From positions 39,753,142-39,817,141 of the forward strand of contig CM053250.1 in the NCBI GenBank assembly GCA_028583405.1: a stretch of DNA of 64,000 nucleotides, given 5' to 3'. How positions within the stretch are numbered: the first letter of the stretch is position 1; every line of letters starts with the position of its first letter. The DNA is from Pogonophryne albipinna. Taxonomy: Eukaryota > Chordata > Actinopteri > Perciformes > Artedidraconidae. The notes under the pieces are model-generated. The model saw only the letters and a program-made list of their open reading frames with translations. It searched no databases and had not been told where the DNA came from. The translations under genes and the position numbers were made by a program. This document shows positions 1-11,448 of this stretch, piece after piece.

Positions 1-3000
1 GGCTACCTGACGTCGGATGTCTGCTAAAGTGGATGACAGGTTAACACAATATGACAACATAGCATCCTCACACAAAGTTGTGGAGGGAAGAGGACATCCT
101 GGAGCCTTGAGTCCAATCTGTGGAGGAGCCCCAAAAAGGATTTCAAATGGGCTCAGTTGACTCCTCCTTCTTTTCTGCATCCGCATGTACATCAACACAA
201 TGGGCAGAGCTTGTGTCCATGACAGACCTGTGTCTGCACAGCATTTTGCTAGTTTGTTTTTTATTGTGCCGTTCTCTCTTTCCACCCCACCCCCACTCTG
301 TGGATGATAAGCACAATGCTTTCTGATGTCCATGCCCATGTATTCTCCTATCTGCGTAATGGCCTCATTAGCAAAATGTGAACCGTTGTCGCTAGAAATT
401 TTGTCTGGTAGTCCCCATCTAGGAATGATTTCCCTCAGTAGTGCCTTTGCCACAGCATTTGCTGTCTGTGCTTTTACTGGGAAAGCTTCAACCCATTTGG
501 ACCACATGTCCACCACCACCAGACAGTGCTTCTTACCCTCTGATGGGCTAAGCTCAATGAAATCCAGCATTAGGTGCTCAAATGGCCTGGTGGGAGGTGG
601 ATGTGCTCCGGGTCCTGTAACCTTTACTGGTCTACCAGAATTTTGCATAATGCAAATTAGGCATGCTTCACAGTGCTTTTGAGCTGTTACTGTGAACCCC
701 CTTGTGAACCACTCCTGATTGATAGCCTCTAACATCCCCCCTTTTGACACATGATCCAACCCATGTGTCAACTTAGCAAAATGAGGGAAGAAATGTCTTG
801 GGAGACATGGATTGGAATTTGGACCAACCCAGATGCTGGAGGTTGGGTCAAACACAGCCCCAGCAGCCTTCCACTGAGCCTTCTCAACTGGTGTAGCTAG
901 CTGCTGCATGGAAGTCAGTGATGACATTTTGTCAGTGAAGGAGGAGACAGGGATTTTAACAAATGAGTGTGCGTGAGGTGCGAGAGGAATCAGAGCAGCT
1001 GCCTTTGCGGCTGAGTCAGCAGACGCATTTCCTAGGGAAACTGGGTCTGTACTGCTTGCGTGTGCGGCACATTTACAGACTGCAACTTCAGATGGGAGCA
1101 GAATGGCGTCTAGTAAGCCTGCAACCAGTACATGGTTAAGTACTGGTTTGCCATCAGATTTCAGAAATTGTCTACACTTCCAAATTGCCCCAAAATCGTG
1201 TACTACCCCAAAAGCATAGCGTGAGTCAGTGTAAATAGTCACGGTTTTGCCTTCTGCAAACGTGCAGGCTTCAGTTAGTGCGATGAGCTCTGCTGCTTGT
1301 GCTGAGAGGTGACATGGAAACGGTCCAGAACGGAGTACAGCAGAATCTGAAACAACAGAAAAACCCACCCGATTAGTGCCCCCTTGGTCGCGAAAGGCAG
1401 ACCCATCAACATACAAAATGAGGTCAGCGTTCGTCAGAGGAACGTCTTTTAAGTCCGGTCTAGGTGTGCACACAATGGAAAGTTCGGCAACACAGTCGTG
1501 ATCGTCACCGTCTTCAGGCAAAGGCATAAGAGACGCTGGATTCAGAGTGTTACATCGTTTGACATAAACATTAGGCATGTCCAACAGGCATGTGTGATAC
1601 CTAAGGTAACGTGCAGCAGAGAGGTGTGATGTTCTCTGTTCACAGAGGATGAGTGAAACAGCATGTGGAACTAACAGGGTCAAAGGTGCATATCCCACAA
1701 TGTCACGTGAGGAGTTTAGCGCTTTCTCAGCAGCAGCTACTGCACGGAGACATTTAGGCAGGCCAGCAGCTACAGGATCTAGCTTGGAGGAGAAATAGGC
1801 AACAGGCCTCTGTTTTCCTCCATGATCTTGAAGGAGAACCGAGGTCATACACCCATGTCGTTCATCCACTGCCTGAGTGAAAGGTTTGGTGTGATCAGGT
1901 AGACTTAGAGTCGGTGGGGATTGGAGAGCCAGCTTCATATTAATGAAGGCTTCGTCGGCTTCCGGTGTCCATATAAGGTGATCTGTAGGTTTCAAACCAT
2001 TGACGTGCGTGATAGTGCGCAGTGGCAACTCGATTGGAGAATAGTTTGGAATGAATGACCTGCAGTATGAACAAAAACCCAAAAATGACATCATCTGTCG
2101 CTTAGTGACAGGTTTTGGCAGAGCAGCCAATGATGCAATACGCTTATCTGAAAGCGTTTTCCCCTCTCCTGAAATGACATGACCCAAAAATGTAACTGTT
2201 CTTTGTACATATTGGAGTTTTGACAAACTGGCCTTGTGGCCCTCGTCTGCGAGGTGCTTTAACAAAGCAATAGTATCAGCCTCACACTGTTCTGCTGTGG
2301 GTGCGCAAATCATGAGGTCATCAACATACTGGATGAGAGCAGTGCCTTTAGAAACTTGAAGAGAGGCCAAACTTGTACACAATGCCTGGTTGTACACAGT
2401 AGGAGATTCACAGTAGCCTTGACACAAACGTGTGAATGTGTAAGGTTTACCATCATATTCAAATGCAAACCAGAATTGGCTGTCTTTGTGTACAGGGACA
2501 CTGAAAAATGCATTTGAGAGGTCTATGACAGTAAAGAATGCTGCAGAGGCTGGAACTTGGGAAAGAATCAGATAAGGATTTGGGACGAGCGGCGCACGGG
2601 CGTGCACAGCTGCATTCACAGCTCGTAAATCCTGGACAAATCTCCACTCGTCAGGAGGTTTGTCTCTGATCTTTTTGACAGGAAACACTGGAGTGCGGAC
2701 CGGTGAATCTTTACACGGAATAATTACCCCTTGTTTAAGCAGAGCGGTAAACACTGGCCGAATGCCATCAACAGCTTCACGTTTCAATGGGTACTGGGGT
2801 TGATTTGGACGGAACGTGGACTTAGGAGTGATAACTACAGGCTCCGCAGAGCGAATCAACCCTACGTCATATTTATGGGCTGCCCACAGTGTTTGAGGCA
2901 CTGTTTTTAGCGCGTCAGGGAGCTCAGAAATATGACTGAAAAATGAGAACTCCGGTATCTCAGCAACGGGGTTAACATAGTCATCATTGCCTGTGATAGT

Positions 3001-4056
3001 CAGTGAGCGCAGTACATGAACTGAGCAGTCGATGCTGTACTTAAACACGTCATGTGATGAGGAATACTCAATCAGCGGGTCGTCTGTGCTAGTCCAATCA
3101 GTACTAGATTCCCAGTCTTTAACGATTGGACCCAAATCTCTCCATTTATCAGTGGGGCCCCTGACTAGTGAAATGTGTGGGACCGCCCCTGGGATTTGAT
3201 ACAGCTTGTGTTGTGTGGGTGTGAGTGTGAGTGTAACAGAAATACCGCTGCACAGCGAATTCCAATACATAGTTTTAAGCATGAGTTCATCATTCAGGCA
3301 TTCCAGCAGAAAACTCTCATCATAGTCTTTACATGGTTCATCAACCACGTTAGCCATGCAATGCAAATGAGAAGTTTCCATGAACACAGCAGGTGGGAAA
3401 ACACGTTGATGAGTCAAACGCAACAACTCCTGAGAATCAGGATATGTCAACAGCCATTGGTACACATTCAACAGTTCTTTATCATCAAATGTGGGGTTCT
3501 GAACCATCAATGTTGATGGCTGTCGGACTTTAAGACCCTCATTTGTGGAAATGAGGTCTAAGCCGAACCGGAGAATCAGATCTCTGCCCAGTAAATTTAT
3601 TGGGCAGACCGATGATAAAAGGAAACTGTGTTTGACTGATGTGGGAAATGGATGACTGTCATCACCGTTATCTTTACACTGAAGTGGTATCGAAAACTTC
3701 TCCTTCACAGTTACCTCAGCTGCTCCTATTGAGTGAATAAATCTTCCACTAAATTTGCAATCTGGCAGATCTGCCCTTTTTAACACAGAGTGTGTAGCTC
3801 CAGAATCAACCAAAAATGTAACATTTACCCCCATGATAGCTAAAGTTAGTGTGGGAAATTTCTTAAATGCTGTTTCAGTGTCATATTTCAAATATGTACC
3901 CTTTTCAATTACAGACATTTTCTCTAAATCTTCCAATTTCTCAATAGCCTGCATGATGTGTGTGTGTTTGTCACTTCCCTTGTTCGTTGCTGCTGGCAGT
4001 GGTTCCGTCTCCCCCGACCGAATTCCTTCCTCCCCCACTCCCTCCCTCAGCTGATG
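1..4056 (-). CDS. pol: Pro-Pol polyprotein of provirus copy 1, open to window edge (partial)
   Basis: Reading the - strand in the frame of gag, I find no stop from the gag TGA (4057-4059) to position 1, i.e. 1352 sense codons. No stop closes the frame inside the window. Order: protease with active-site D-S-G (D at 3805-3807); reverse transcriptase with the YVDD catalytic motif (2317-2328); RNase H with the first Asp at 1405-1407 and the last Asp at 1015-1017; integrase with a CxxC zinc half-site and D-D-35-E residues at 562-564, 388-390 and 280-282. All catalytic residues I looked for are present, so this pol could be functional. Translation would need readthrough of the TGA, as in gammaretroviruses. 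The C-terminus of integrase lies left of the window. Confidence 0.88.
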
Positions 4057-4059
4057 TCA
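4057..4059 (-). promoter_or_regulatory. In-frame TGA between gag and pol, putative readthrough site
   Basis: The stop TGA separates gag and pol without a frame change. The next base is C, a context known to favour readthrough of UGA. After about eight nucleotides comes a purine- and G-rich stretch (4024-4048 on the + strand, C-rich there). Murine gammaretroviruses use UAG plus a downstream pseudoknot; whether this G-rich element plays the same role is inference. Confidence 0.6.
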
Positions 4060-5760
4060 GTTTGAAGAATTGCCTTTGTTATGGCGCGATTTCTTTGATT
4101 GAAAGTTATTTTCCTTCTTTTCGTGTGGGCAATCACCCATCCAATGAGTCGTCTCCCCACAGTTAAAACAGTGATCCTCGCCGTTTCGGTTGGTCCGGCC
4201 TCCTCCTCCTCGTTTGCCTTTTCTCCTTCCTCCCCGACCTCCTCGGTTCCCATCACTTTGGGTCCAGGCGGTTGTAACAGCCTGGACCATGGTCAGCTGG
4301 GCCTTGTCTTTGCGGTCGCGGCGTCTCTTTTCCTCACTGGCTTTTTCTTCTGAGAGGCGTTTCTCGGCATGCACGGCATGTCGGCGAATTTCTTCCAGCC
4401 GGGCACCGTCCATTACACCAATGCAGGAGTTTCGCACCGCTGCAGAAATAGCCGGGGATAGGCCGTTGAGGAAAGCGTTGCTGAGGTGTGTCTCCCAGAC
4501 TCCTAATACGGCTTGTTCCCCTTCCTCTTGTTTGATAATGCCGCTGTTCTCGATGAACACTTGTTCTAAGCGGTGGTAATAGTCATTTACTGTTTCCTCC
4601 GGGTTCTGCTTGCATGCATAGATCCTTGACATGTCGACTTTGGCGGGGAACTTTGTAGTTATTTCGGCCTCGAGGGCGGTCAAAGCATCGCGGTAGCCAA
4701 CGTTCAGGGCATCCTCCCAGTCGGTGGCCCCCATGCGCTGATAACCTCCCAGTAGATGGGTGAAATGGCTGGCGTGTGTCGGACCCATTCTCAGAGTCAA
4801 CAATTTCTTTATCTCCGGCATGGTGGGGGAGAATTGTCTACAGAACATGCAGGAGTGCTACAGCGAATTTAGCACCTCCTAACTCAACATCTGGGAGGTG
4901 ATCCTTTGATATTTCTTTCATCTCTGATATGGTCCATGGGCGGTAGACGAGTGATGTACCGGCATGTCCAGCCACCTGGATCATGGGACAGGCGAGATTA
5001 AACTCTTCGTCCTCCTCGTCGCTCTGGTTGTACCCCTGGTTGTCCTCCTGTCCGCGGAGGTGCTTTCTTTTATATTCCTCTGCTTTCCTCGCTTCTCTTT
5101 CCTTTTTCTCTTCCTTGGCCCGGATCTTCTCCAGTCTTGCCTTTTCTTTTCCATCCTCTTTTCTCTGTCTCTCTTCGTCTCTGCTCACTCTCAGTTTGTC
5201 TTCCTCTGCAGCTGCTTTGGGGGGGGCGGTATGCGGACCTCTTCTCCAGCAGCAGCCCCCCCACCAGCTTCCTCAGCCAGCAGTAGACCGGGGGGAAGAA
5301 GGGGAGGGAACGGAAACCCACAGTCGAGGAGAGGGTCACCCACGCCTGTGCAAAGAGGATAGAGAGAAGTGTGTGGTTTATACGTGGGAGGAAGCAGAAA
5401 ACACTTTTTTTCTTCCTTATCGTCAGCCTGTATCTTTTTTATTGCTGCGGCCAATTGCCTTCTTTCACGGCACTCTGCCTCCTCTTCCCAGTATTTCAAA
5501 CACTTTCTGTGAGTGTCTAGTTCTTCTAAGTCTTTTACTTTAATTTTACTCTTCTTTTTCATTCCATCCTCACATTCTTGTAATTTATCCCTTAGGTTTT
5601 TGATTTTTAATTTACTCAAAGAACCTCCCTTAGGAAATCCGAACATTTCCGTCCATATATTTAATTTAGACAGACTGTTTTCACCGTGTTTTGCTCGCAT
5701 GACATCTACAATTCGACTCTCAGGAGGTGGTACAATCATCCTACTCTGCTTTGCTCCCAT
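4057..5760 (-). pseudogene. gag: Gag of provirus copy 1, two compensating frameshifts
   Basis: Gag starts at ATG 5760 with MGAKQS; Gly2 would be the myristoylation site of a matrix protein. The first frame closes at 5191. The next segment (5188-4838) is in another frame, and the third (4848-4057) is back in the first. The third segment ends with a basic stretch and one CCHC zinc knuckle (codons within 4129-4170; C-F-N-C...H...C), typical of gammaretroviral nucleocapsid. The first shift lies next to a run of eight G (C8 in gag sense) near 5218-5226, which is short and interrupted in copy 2, so polymerase slippage or an assembly error is possible. Lysine- and glutamate-rich repeats in the middle resemble a coiled coil. 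The gag TGA is in frame with pol. Confidence 0.85.
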
Positions 5761-6153
5761 AACAAAGTCTTTAAAGTGTTACCTAAACACTCCGTGTTTA
5801 TCAAAACACTCGTTGTCACCCGTCGGTGATGTGATATTTGTTCTCGTACAAATCACACAAAAACTGATCGTAAACCCAGGCTACGACGGATATCTCAAAT
5901 ATCCTACTTTCGAGCAGTCCCTCTCATAGATGTCATGGAATTTAATTACATTTAACTTTAAACAATTTAGACACTGTACATCTCACCGAGTATTGAAAGC
6001 CTTTTGAGTTCGTTGGATCTCGTGAAGTCAATCGGTTCCACCCCCGGCGCTGGTCCTCTCGTCCCATACGGTTTCTGTCGAGGTAGAGGAGAATCCGAAG
6101 ATCCTGGAGCGACCCCCAGCGTCCGTAGGTGTCCCCAATCGAACTTGCAGAGA

Positions 6154-6171
6154 CCCTGCTCGCAGCGCCAA
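6154..6171 (-). other. Retroviral primer binding site, probably tRNA-Ser
   Basis: Two bases inside the 5' LTR, the - strand reads TGGCGCTGCGAGCAGGGT. It starts with the TGG that pairs with tRNA CCA. The first 16 bases match the 3' end of a vertebrate tRNA-Ser(CGA) as I recall it with one mismatch. The same site lies in copy 2 near 32004-32021. Confidence 0.6.
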
Positions 6172-6172
6172 T

Positions 6173-6657
6173 TGTTATGGAAATCCAAGCTCAATACTGG
6201 AGAGTACAAGTCAGAGTGGTTAAACAAATAAATGGTGAAACGGATAGAGTTGTCTTTCTGGTTAATTTATTTGAAGCTTCAAATACATAAAATGCAATAC
6301 AGAGTCACAGGTCTCACAGAGTATAAAATAGTCTGCAGGAGTGTGCGTAGTTCAATATAATAGCAAAGCTTATATACAGGAAAGGGAGGGAAGTTCAGAA
6401 ATCTGTCTTCACACGGTCTCATTGTTATTAGACCCCTGTCCTTGAGCTGTAGATAGTGTCTCAGAACCAGGGAAGTTCTCGTGTGACTTTGTGTGAGTCT
6501 CACCCTAGTCTAACAATCAGCTATGTGGCCTTGAAGCGCTTGGGAATAAAAACCCACATTAGAGTATGAGAATAAAACAGCACATATAGGTGTTTTAGAC
6601 AATGTTATGAGAAGCATTTGGTTTAAGCATATACGCAAGATAAAAATGTCCACTACA
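6173..6657 (-). repeat. 5' LTR of provirus copy 1 (485 bp)
   Basis: The LTR runs TGTAGTGGACA...CCATAACA in retroviral sense (TG...CA). On the - strand a TATATAAG box sits at 6376-6369 and an AATAAA polyadenylation signal at 6271-6266, giving U3, R and U5. It shares its layout with the copy 2 LTRs but has many substitutions and small indels, so it is an older or distinct subfamily member. Confidence 0.9.
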
Positions 6658-6997
6658 TTGGCTACGATTAGCATCGTTAGCACCGATGTAGCTACCACTC
6701 GCTTACACACTAAACCAAGCCTTAACATTCATTACGTAGCCGATTAAAATCATTAACACATAAATAAGTACTCAATTTTCACTTACCGCAAAACCGCATT
6801 CATGCACCGTCTGTTTTAACCGCAGAGCGAGTCACAATAGTCCGATATATAAGCAAGAAGAACAAACAACCACGGCCGGCTTCAAGTTGTGTTCCCTGGA
6901 TGAACTGAGCAGGCAGAGTCCCTGTAGCTTCACGGAACAGCTAGCAGAGAGACAAGAAGCTAACAGCAGCAGTCGCTTGACAGAGCTGTCACTCAAT
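6658..6997. other. Flank of provirus copy 1, no gene seen
   Basis: Single-copy-looking AT-rich sequence with several GCTA-rich stretches. It may be the middle of the MITE whose right end follows at 6998-7292, with provirus copy 1 inserted in it, but homology to the full copy at 15736-16871 is weak here. Confidence 0.3.
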
Positions 6998-7292
6998 GTG
7001 ACCACGCCCTAATTTATGCAAAAACGTTAAGACCTAATATAAATAAAAGGGTTGTGTTAGAAAACAATTCACTCACAGATCCATAATCATGAAGGTGGAA
7101 CCTAACTATATTCATAATAATATGTATTGCATCCAGGGGTAGAAACATGTTTTTTTCTGCTGTAAAGTTGGGCATTTTAACATGGGGGTCTATGGAAATT
7201 GCTCCTTTCTGCAGCCAGTCCCTATCGGCCAATATATGAACTGCAGTGTGTGGCACTTCCGTATTGGCGTCCCGGCTCTTCCCCAGAGTTTG
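6998..7292 (+). repeat. Right end of a MITE family, copy 1
   Basis: About 295 bp aligns in the same orientation with 16568-16871: shared start GTGACCACGCCCTAATTTAT and shared end CCCCAGAGTTTGC. The 16.6-kb copy is complete, so this is the right end of the same family. Confidence 0.75.
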
Positions 7293-7386
7293 CCGCTTGA
7301 TACACACACACATATATTTATATAAAGATATACAATTTAAAGTATGAGAGCACTCTCATAATAACGTAACACAATCAGAGACTTGA

Positions 7387-7430
7387 TATATCCCCCACCC
7401 CCCCCCCCCTCCCCCCTCCCCGCCCCTCTC
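7387..7430. repeat. C-rich low-complexity tract
   Basis: Runs of C broken by T and A on the + strand, within the 7293-7591 gap between the MITE end and the hAT-like element. Nothing else is recognisable in that gap apart from CACACCTACACACTG-type short repeats at 7540-7600. Confidence 0.8.
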
Positions 7431-7963
7431 TGGTTGTTGAAATGGGGAATTGAAATTACGGGCCAAAAGTTGTATTTACAAGTATTAAAAGTAAGCATAG
7501 GACACCAAACCAACTGAGACCCGTCTGTCCGCTGCATCTACGCACTGTACAACGCACACACCTACACACTGTACCACACACACACCTACACACTGTACCC
7601 AGGGTTGGGAGGGTTACTTTGTAAATGTAATCAGTTACTGATTACTGAATACATGGCTCTGAAAGTAATCCGAATACAGTTACGGTTACGTGTCATAAAA
7701 AAGTAACGTAATCAGATTACTTTTAGATTACTTTTGGATTACTTTCTTTTTCCATCACAGATGGGTATGTTTTGGTGAACAGGAGACACAAAAGCAAAAG
7801 GAAACTGAACGTGTTTTTACTGTTGTAATGGCTTATCAAGAGCACAACTGAAACATAACATCTGAAACGATGTAACAACATAATAAACTTGTTGGGGATG
7901 CAGCTTGGGATGTGAGGAGTGAGGGACATGGATTAGAACGGGCGTGTCGCCTTCTGTCCTGCC

Positions 7964-8958
7964 TAGGGTTGCCAACTTCCAGAAATGGAGAAACGGGACA
8001 CATGCATGTGTCCCCCGCGCGCGCAAAGATTTTCGGGTTTCTGGCGGATTTAGTTAACTTTTTTAGTTACTCCACCTCCTCACCTGCTGCGACCTCGGTG
8101 GGAGGAGGACACAGCTCTTTTAGAATATCCCGAACAGTTTTGGGGCCAAGAACATTGGCTGTTATCATCTCAGCCTTTGTTCATCCACATTGCATTTTCT
8201 TTGCAGTGTTCGAATCACTAAACATGGCACTTGCCAGCTTATTACTGCAGTCCATGCTGTTGTAACTCAAACCATGCTTAACTGTGTGATACACTGATGT
8301 TACCTCACATGCAGCAACTTTGTCTTGTTCTGCAGTTGAACTGCCGAAGAATTTAGTTATATTTGATGCACCTTTATTTTGTGTTGCTCGCTTGTGCATT
8401 TCTGTGCCAGCATGCTGTTTCAGGTCGTTTTCTCCACCGTGACCTATTGAAAACTCCCTCCCATACAAGGTGCAGTAGACCCGAGACAGATCTCCACTCA
8501 CGGGCTTTACCCAACTGTGTTTTTCTTCCCACTGTTTGTTGTAAGACACAAGTCTTTTCTTTTTAGAAGGGCCAGGGCCCAGAACCACATCCTCTCTCTT
8601 TTCTCCTCTTTCATTATCACCTCCTCCACCGGCAGGGCTCATTTTCCCACACGACTGAACAGGCTGACATGCCACACAAACAATGATGCCGCGCCCGCCG
8701 CCCACCGGAGAAAATCTCACACATACACGTGCGAGCATTGTGCCTGCCCTGTAAACTGAGCGGTCCTAGCGCCCTTCACATACAGCACACAAACACACAG
8801 GCACGCAGCCAGACACACTGAATTGCGCGCAAACAGAAAATATTTTTTATTTTTCCCTTTACACGGGAGTCCGGGACAAACAAAGTCCCGTACGGGACAC
8901 GCCCCTTTTGGCTTAAATACGGGGCGTCCCGGCTAATACGGGACGGTTGGCAACCCTA
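7964..8958 (-). mobile_element. hAT-like element nested in family A
   Basis: Inverted ends TAGGGTTGCCAAC / GTTGGCAACCCTA with an exact 8-bp duplication GTCCTGCC at 7956-7963 and 8959-8966. The paralogous family A copy near 17336 carries the uninterrupted target (one GTCCTGCC), which is direct evidence of insertion. It carries the ORF at 8181-8738. Confidence 0.9.
8181..8738 (-). pseudogene. N-terminal zinc-finger fragment of a hAT-type transposase-like protein
   Basis: A 185-codon ORF inside the 995-bp element. After a low-complexity acidic/basic start it has W-V-K-P..., C-T-L-Y-G-R-E-F, then H-G-G...D-L-K-Q-H...M-H-K-R, the spacing of a degenerate BED/C2H2-like finger used at the N-terminus of many hAT-derived proteins (one expected Cys is Tyr). 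It then reads I-T-K-F-F and a short tail. The catalytic RNase H-like region and C-terminal dimerisation domain are absent, so it is not an active transposase. Family assignment rests on motif memory only. Confidence 0.55.
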
Positions 8959-9855
8959 GTCCTGCCAGTGCTGGCAGGACATGAATTAAAATGTCGAACT
9001 CGGACTTCATTTTAAGGACATTTCGGCCAGGGGTGTAGAGCTATATTTGTTTAAGCACCGGATTGGCAAAACAGGAGAGTGTGTGCACCAGTCTGCCTTG
9101 ATCTATGAATTCATGTCCGTGACACTCACAGTAGCCTATCTGCTGCCCGCAGCTGTTTTATAGAAGGAAAACCTCCTTCACTTCATGAAATCTCTGCAGC
9201 ACCAGGAGGCAGCGGGAGGGTTAACTCAGCCTCTGAGAAGACGAGCGCGCCGTGCCTTTCACGCACCGCCTTCGCTGTGTTTACCTTCAGAATCATTAGA
9301 AAGGCTAAAGAGCGGTGTGGCTGATGTGTTTTAACTAGTGATGGGAATTCCGATTCCCTTCGGGGACACAAATCTTTTGATTCAGTTCACTTGAAAGATT
9401 CGTTCACTGATTCGTTCACCGGTTCGCGAACGACTTCTGGTGATTTGCACGTTCGCGAACGATTCGTCTTTGTACTTAATTCGTTCAGTGAGTCTTCACT
9501 ACTGCCGAAGTCCGTACAAGAAGTTTGCTGGCGTAACATGTATGATATTAAAACACATTTTACACCTCACCTTGTTGCCCCATGAATTATGCTCTGGGAA
9601 TAGGCTACATATTATTTAAGAAATATAATTGGCCATTTTTAAATCTCTCATAAATGTGTGCCTGACTATACGATGTATTACAGCAGGCTAGCACGTTATA
9701 CTTTCAAACCCATGCACGTACTATGTGGCCTAACTTAAATCCCAAAGCATTAAACTCCATTTGGCCGAGTTCAAAGTGAATAAAAAAATATATCCTCTAC
9801 ATCGGTGACGATTTATTCATATTCTATAGTATGTACCCATCTATGTTTACCTTTA

Positions 9856-10276
9856 GCTAGCGGCTAAGCTATTGGGACGCTACGGAGCCCAGCTATCCGC
9901 CCTCTGAAGCTTTTAGGGCCGACAGGGAGAGGAGAATGTCCCGCTAACGCTGTGTGTGTGTGTTTCACATTAGCGGGACGCTATGGAGCTCAGGTATCCG
10001 CCATCTGAAGCTTTTAGGGCCGACAGGGGGAGGAGAATACAACGCTATGTGTATTTATCGCTAAGCTAGCGGCTAAGTTAGCTGGACGCTACGGAGCCCA
10101 GCTATCCGCCCTCTGAAGCTTTTAGGGCCGACAGGGAGAGGAGAATGTCCCGCTAACGCTGTGTGTGTGTATTTCACATTAGCGGGACGCTATGGAGCTC
10201 AGGTATCCACCATCTGAAGCTTTTTGGGCCGACAGGGGGAGGAGAATACAACGCTGTGTGTATTTATCGCTAAGCT
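9856..10276. repeat. Two tandem units of about 210 bp
   Basis: The segment with GGGACGCTACGGAGCCC... and the shared TCTGAAGCTTTTAGGGCCGA motif occurs four times as two alternating half-units, followed by a decayed third start at 10270. Confidence 0.75.
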
Positions 10277-10342
10277 AGCTGGACGCTACGGTTCCGGTAT
10301 CCGTCCTCTTTATTGCGGACAGGTTGAGGAGGATGTCCCGCT

Positions 10343-10458
<116 letters not shown>

Positions 10459-11071
10459 GGAGCTCAGGTGAGAGGGCTCTGATTACAGTACACTGTAGGA
10501 AACTGGCGGAAACAGTTCTGAACTGTTTCCGCCAGTTCTTTAAGTTCGTCGTTCGCGAACAGCTTCTCTTTAGCTTTTGGCGGAAGGCGCCGACTCAAAC
10601 AAACAAATCGTTTTGTGGGAGGAATCAGTTCATCTCATTCACTTCAAAGATTCGTTCAAAAAGAACGAATCGTTCGCGAACGACCCATCACTAGTTTTAA
10701 CCACACACACCTCTACACACACACACAGACGCGCGATTTAAACGCAGACTTTTGTTCCTCCATGTTTCGTTGTTATCGTTTCATTGAGCGGAGCCGCCCC
10801 TTTTTTTTCAAACGCTTCCTTTTTTGGATCATCGCTGTGATGATTCGGCTGTACCTTTATTAATGAATATTAAATGTTGTGAGGAAATCTTTCCACCAAT
10901 AATTCCAATAAGTATTCCAAAATGTATTCACTTCAGGTTTACGAAAGTAACTGTAATCAGATTACTCGTTTTTCAAATGTAACGCGAGCTGAAAACAGTT
11001 ACTTGATTTTTGTATTCTGATTACGTAACGCCGTTACATGTATTCCGTTACAACCCAACCCTGACTGTACT

Positions 11072-11440
11072 GTACACACCTACAGCTCCTAAAGCATAAT
11101 CAGGCTACAGCCGTTGTATATTTTATTATGTGAAACACTAAATGGTCTTAGAAAAATATCGACTCTTTGTTTGTAGATATCTACTAAACTACAGCATACA
11201 AATTGTAAGCTCCCTCCAGTCAATGACACGAGGCTGAGGTCTTGATTAAATACGGGGGTTTATTCTTGTGGACCTATTCCAACCCGTGAGAACAGGGTTA
11301 TAAGACAGAAAAATCTAAAAGGTAAACAACAAATAAATATGTAATATATGCATATGTCATCACTGTTAATGCTGCCAATTAAACAATAAACGGCGCACAT
11401 ATCCCACACAGCAAGTAGCACAAGCTAACAATAGCATGTA
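11072..11440. other. Intergenic sequence, no gene seen
   Basis: Nothing recognisable. Just left of the P-like element are two near-copies of GTAGCACAAGC, the second being its target duplication. Confidence 0.4.
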
Positions 11441-11448
11441 GCACAAGC

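Larger units (their letters stand above)
1..6657 (-). mobile_element. Gammaretrovirus-like endogenous provirus, copy 1 (right part)
   Basis: In retroviral order, right to left, this holds a 5' LTR (6173-6657), primer binding site, gag (5760-4057), protease, reverse transcriptase, RNase H and most of integrase, then runs off the left edge. Env and the 3' LTR are therefore outside the window. It is a close paralogue of the provirus at 25912-32499; position 1 aligns with 27290 and the offset stays constant through RNase H. A single zinc knuckle in gag, gag and pol in one frame split by a stop, a DSG protease and a D-D-35-E integrase fit a class I (gammaretrovirus-like) ERV. The element is antisense to the anpep-like gene. 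The target duplication cannot be checked because one end is missing. Confidence 0.93.

Noticed and set aside
326..682. 118-codon + strand ORF, repeated at 27615-27971
   Set aside because: Antisense shadow of the integrase reading frame, duplicated because the provirus is.
4099..5543. Several + strand ORFs of 80-190 codons over gag
   Set aside because: Low-complexity Ser/Leu/Phe shadows of the Lys/Glu-rich gag on the other strand.
8181..8738. Host zinc-finger gene
   Set aside because: The ORF lies entirely within an 8-bp-TSD transposon and lacks introns and a catalytic or effector domain.
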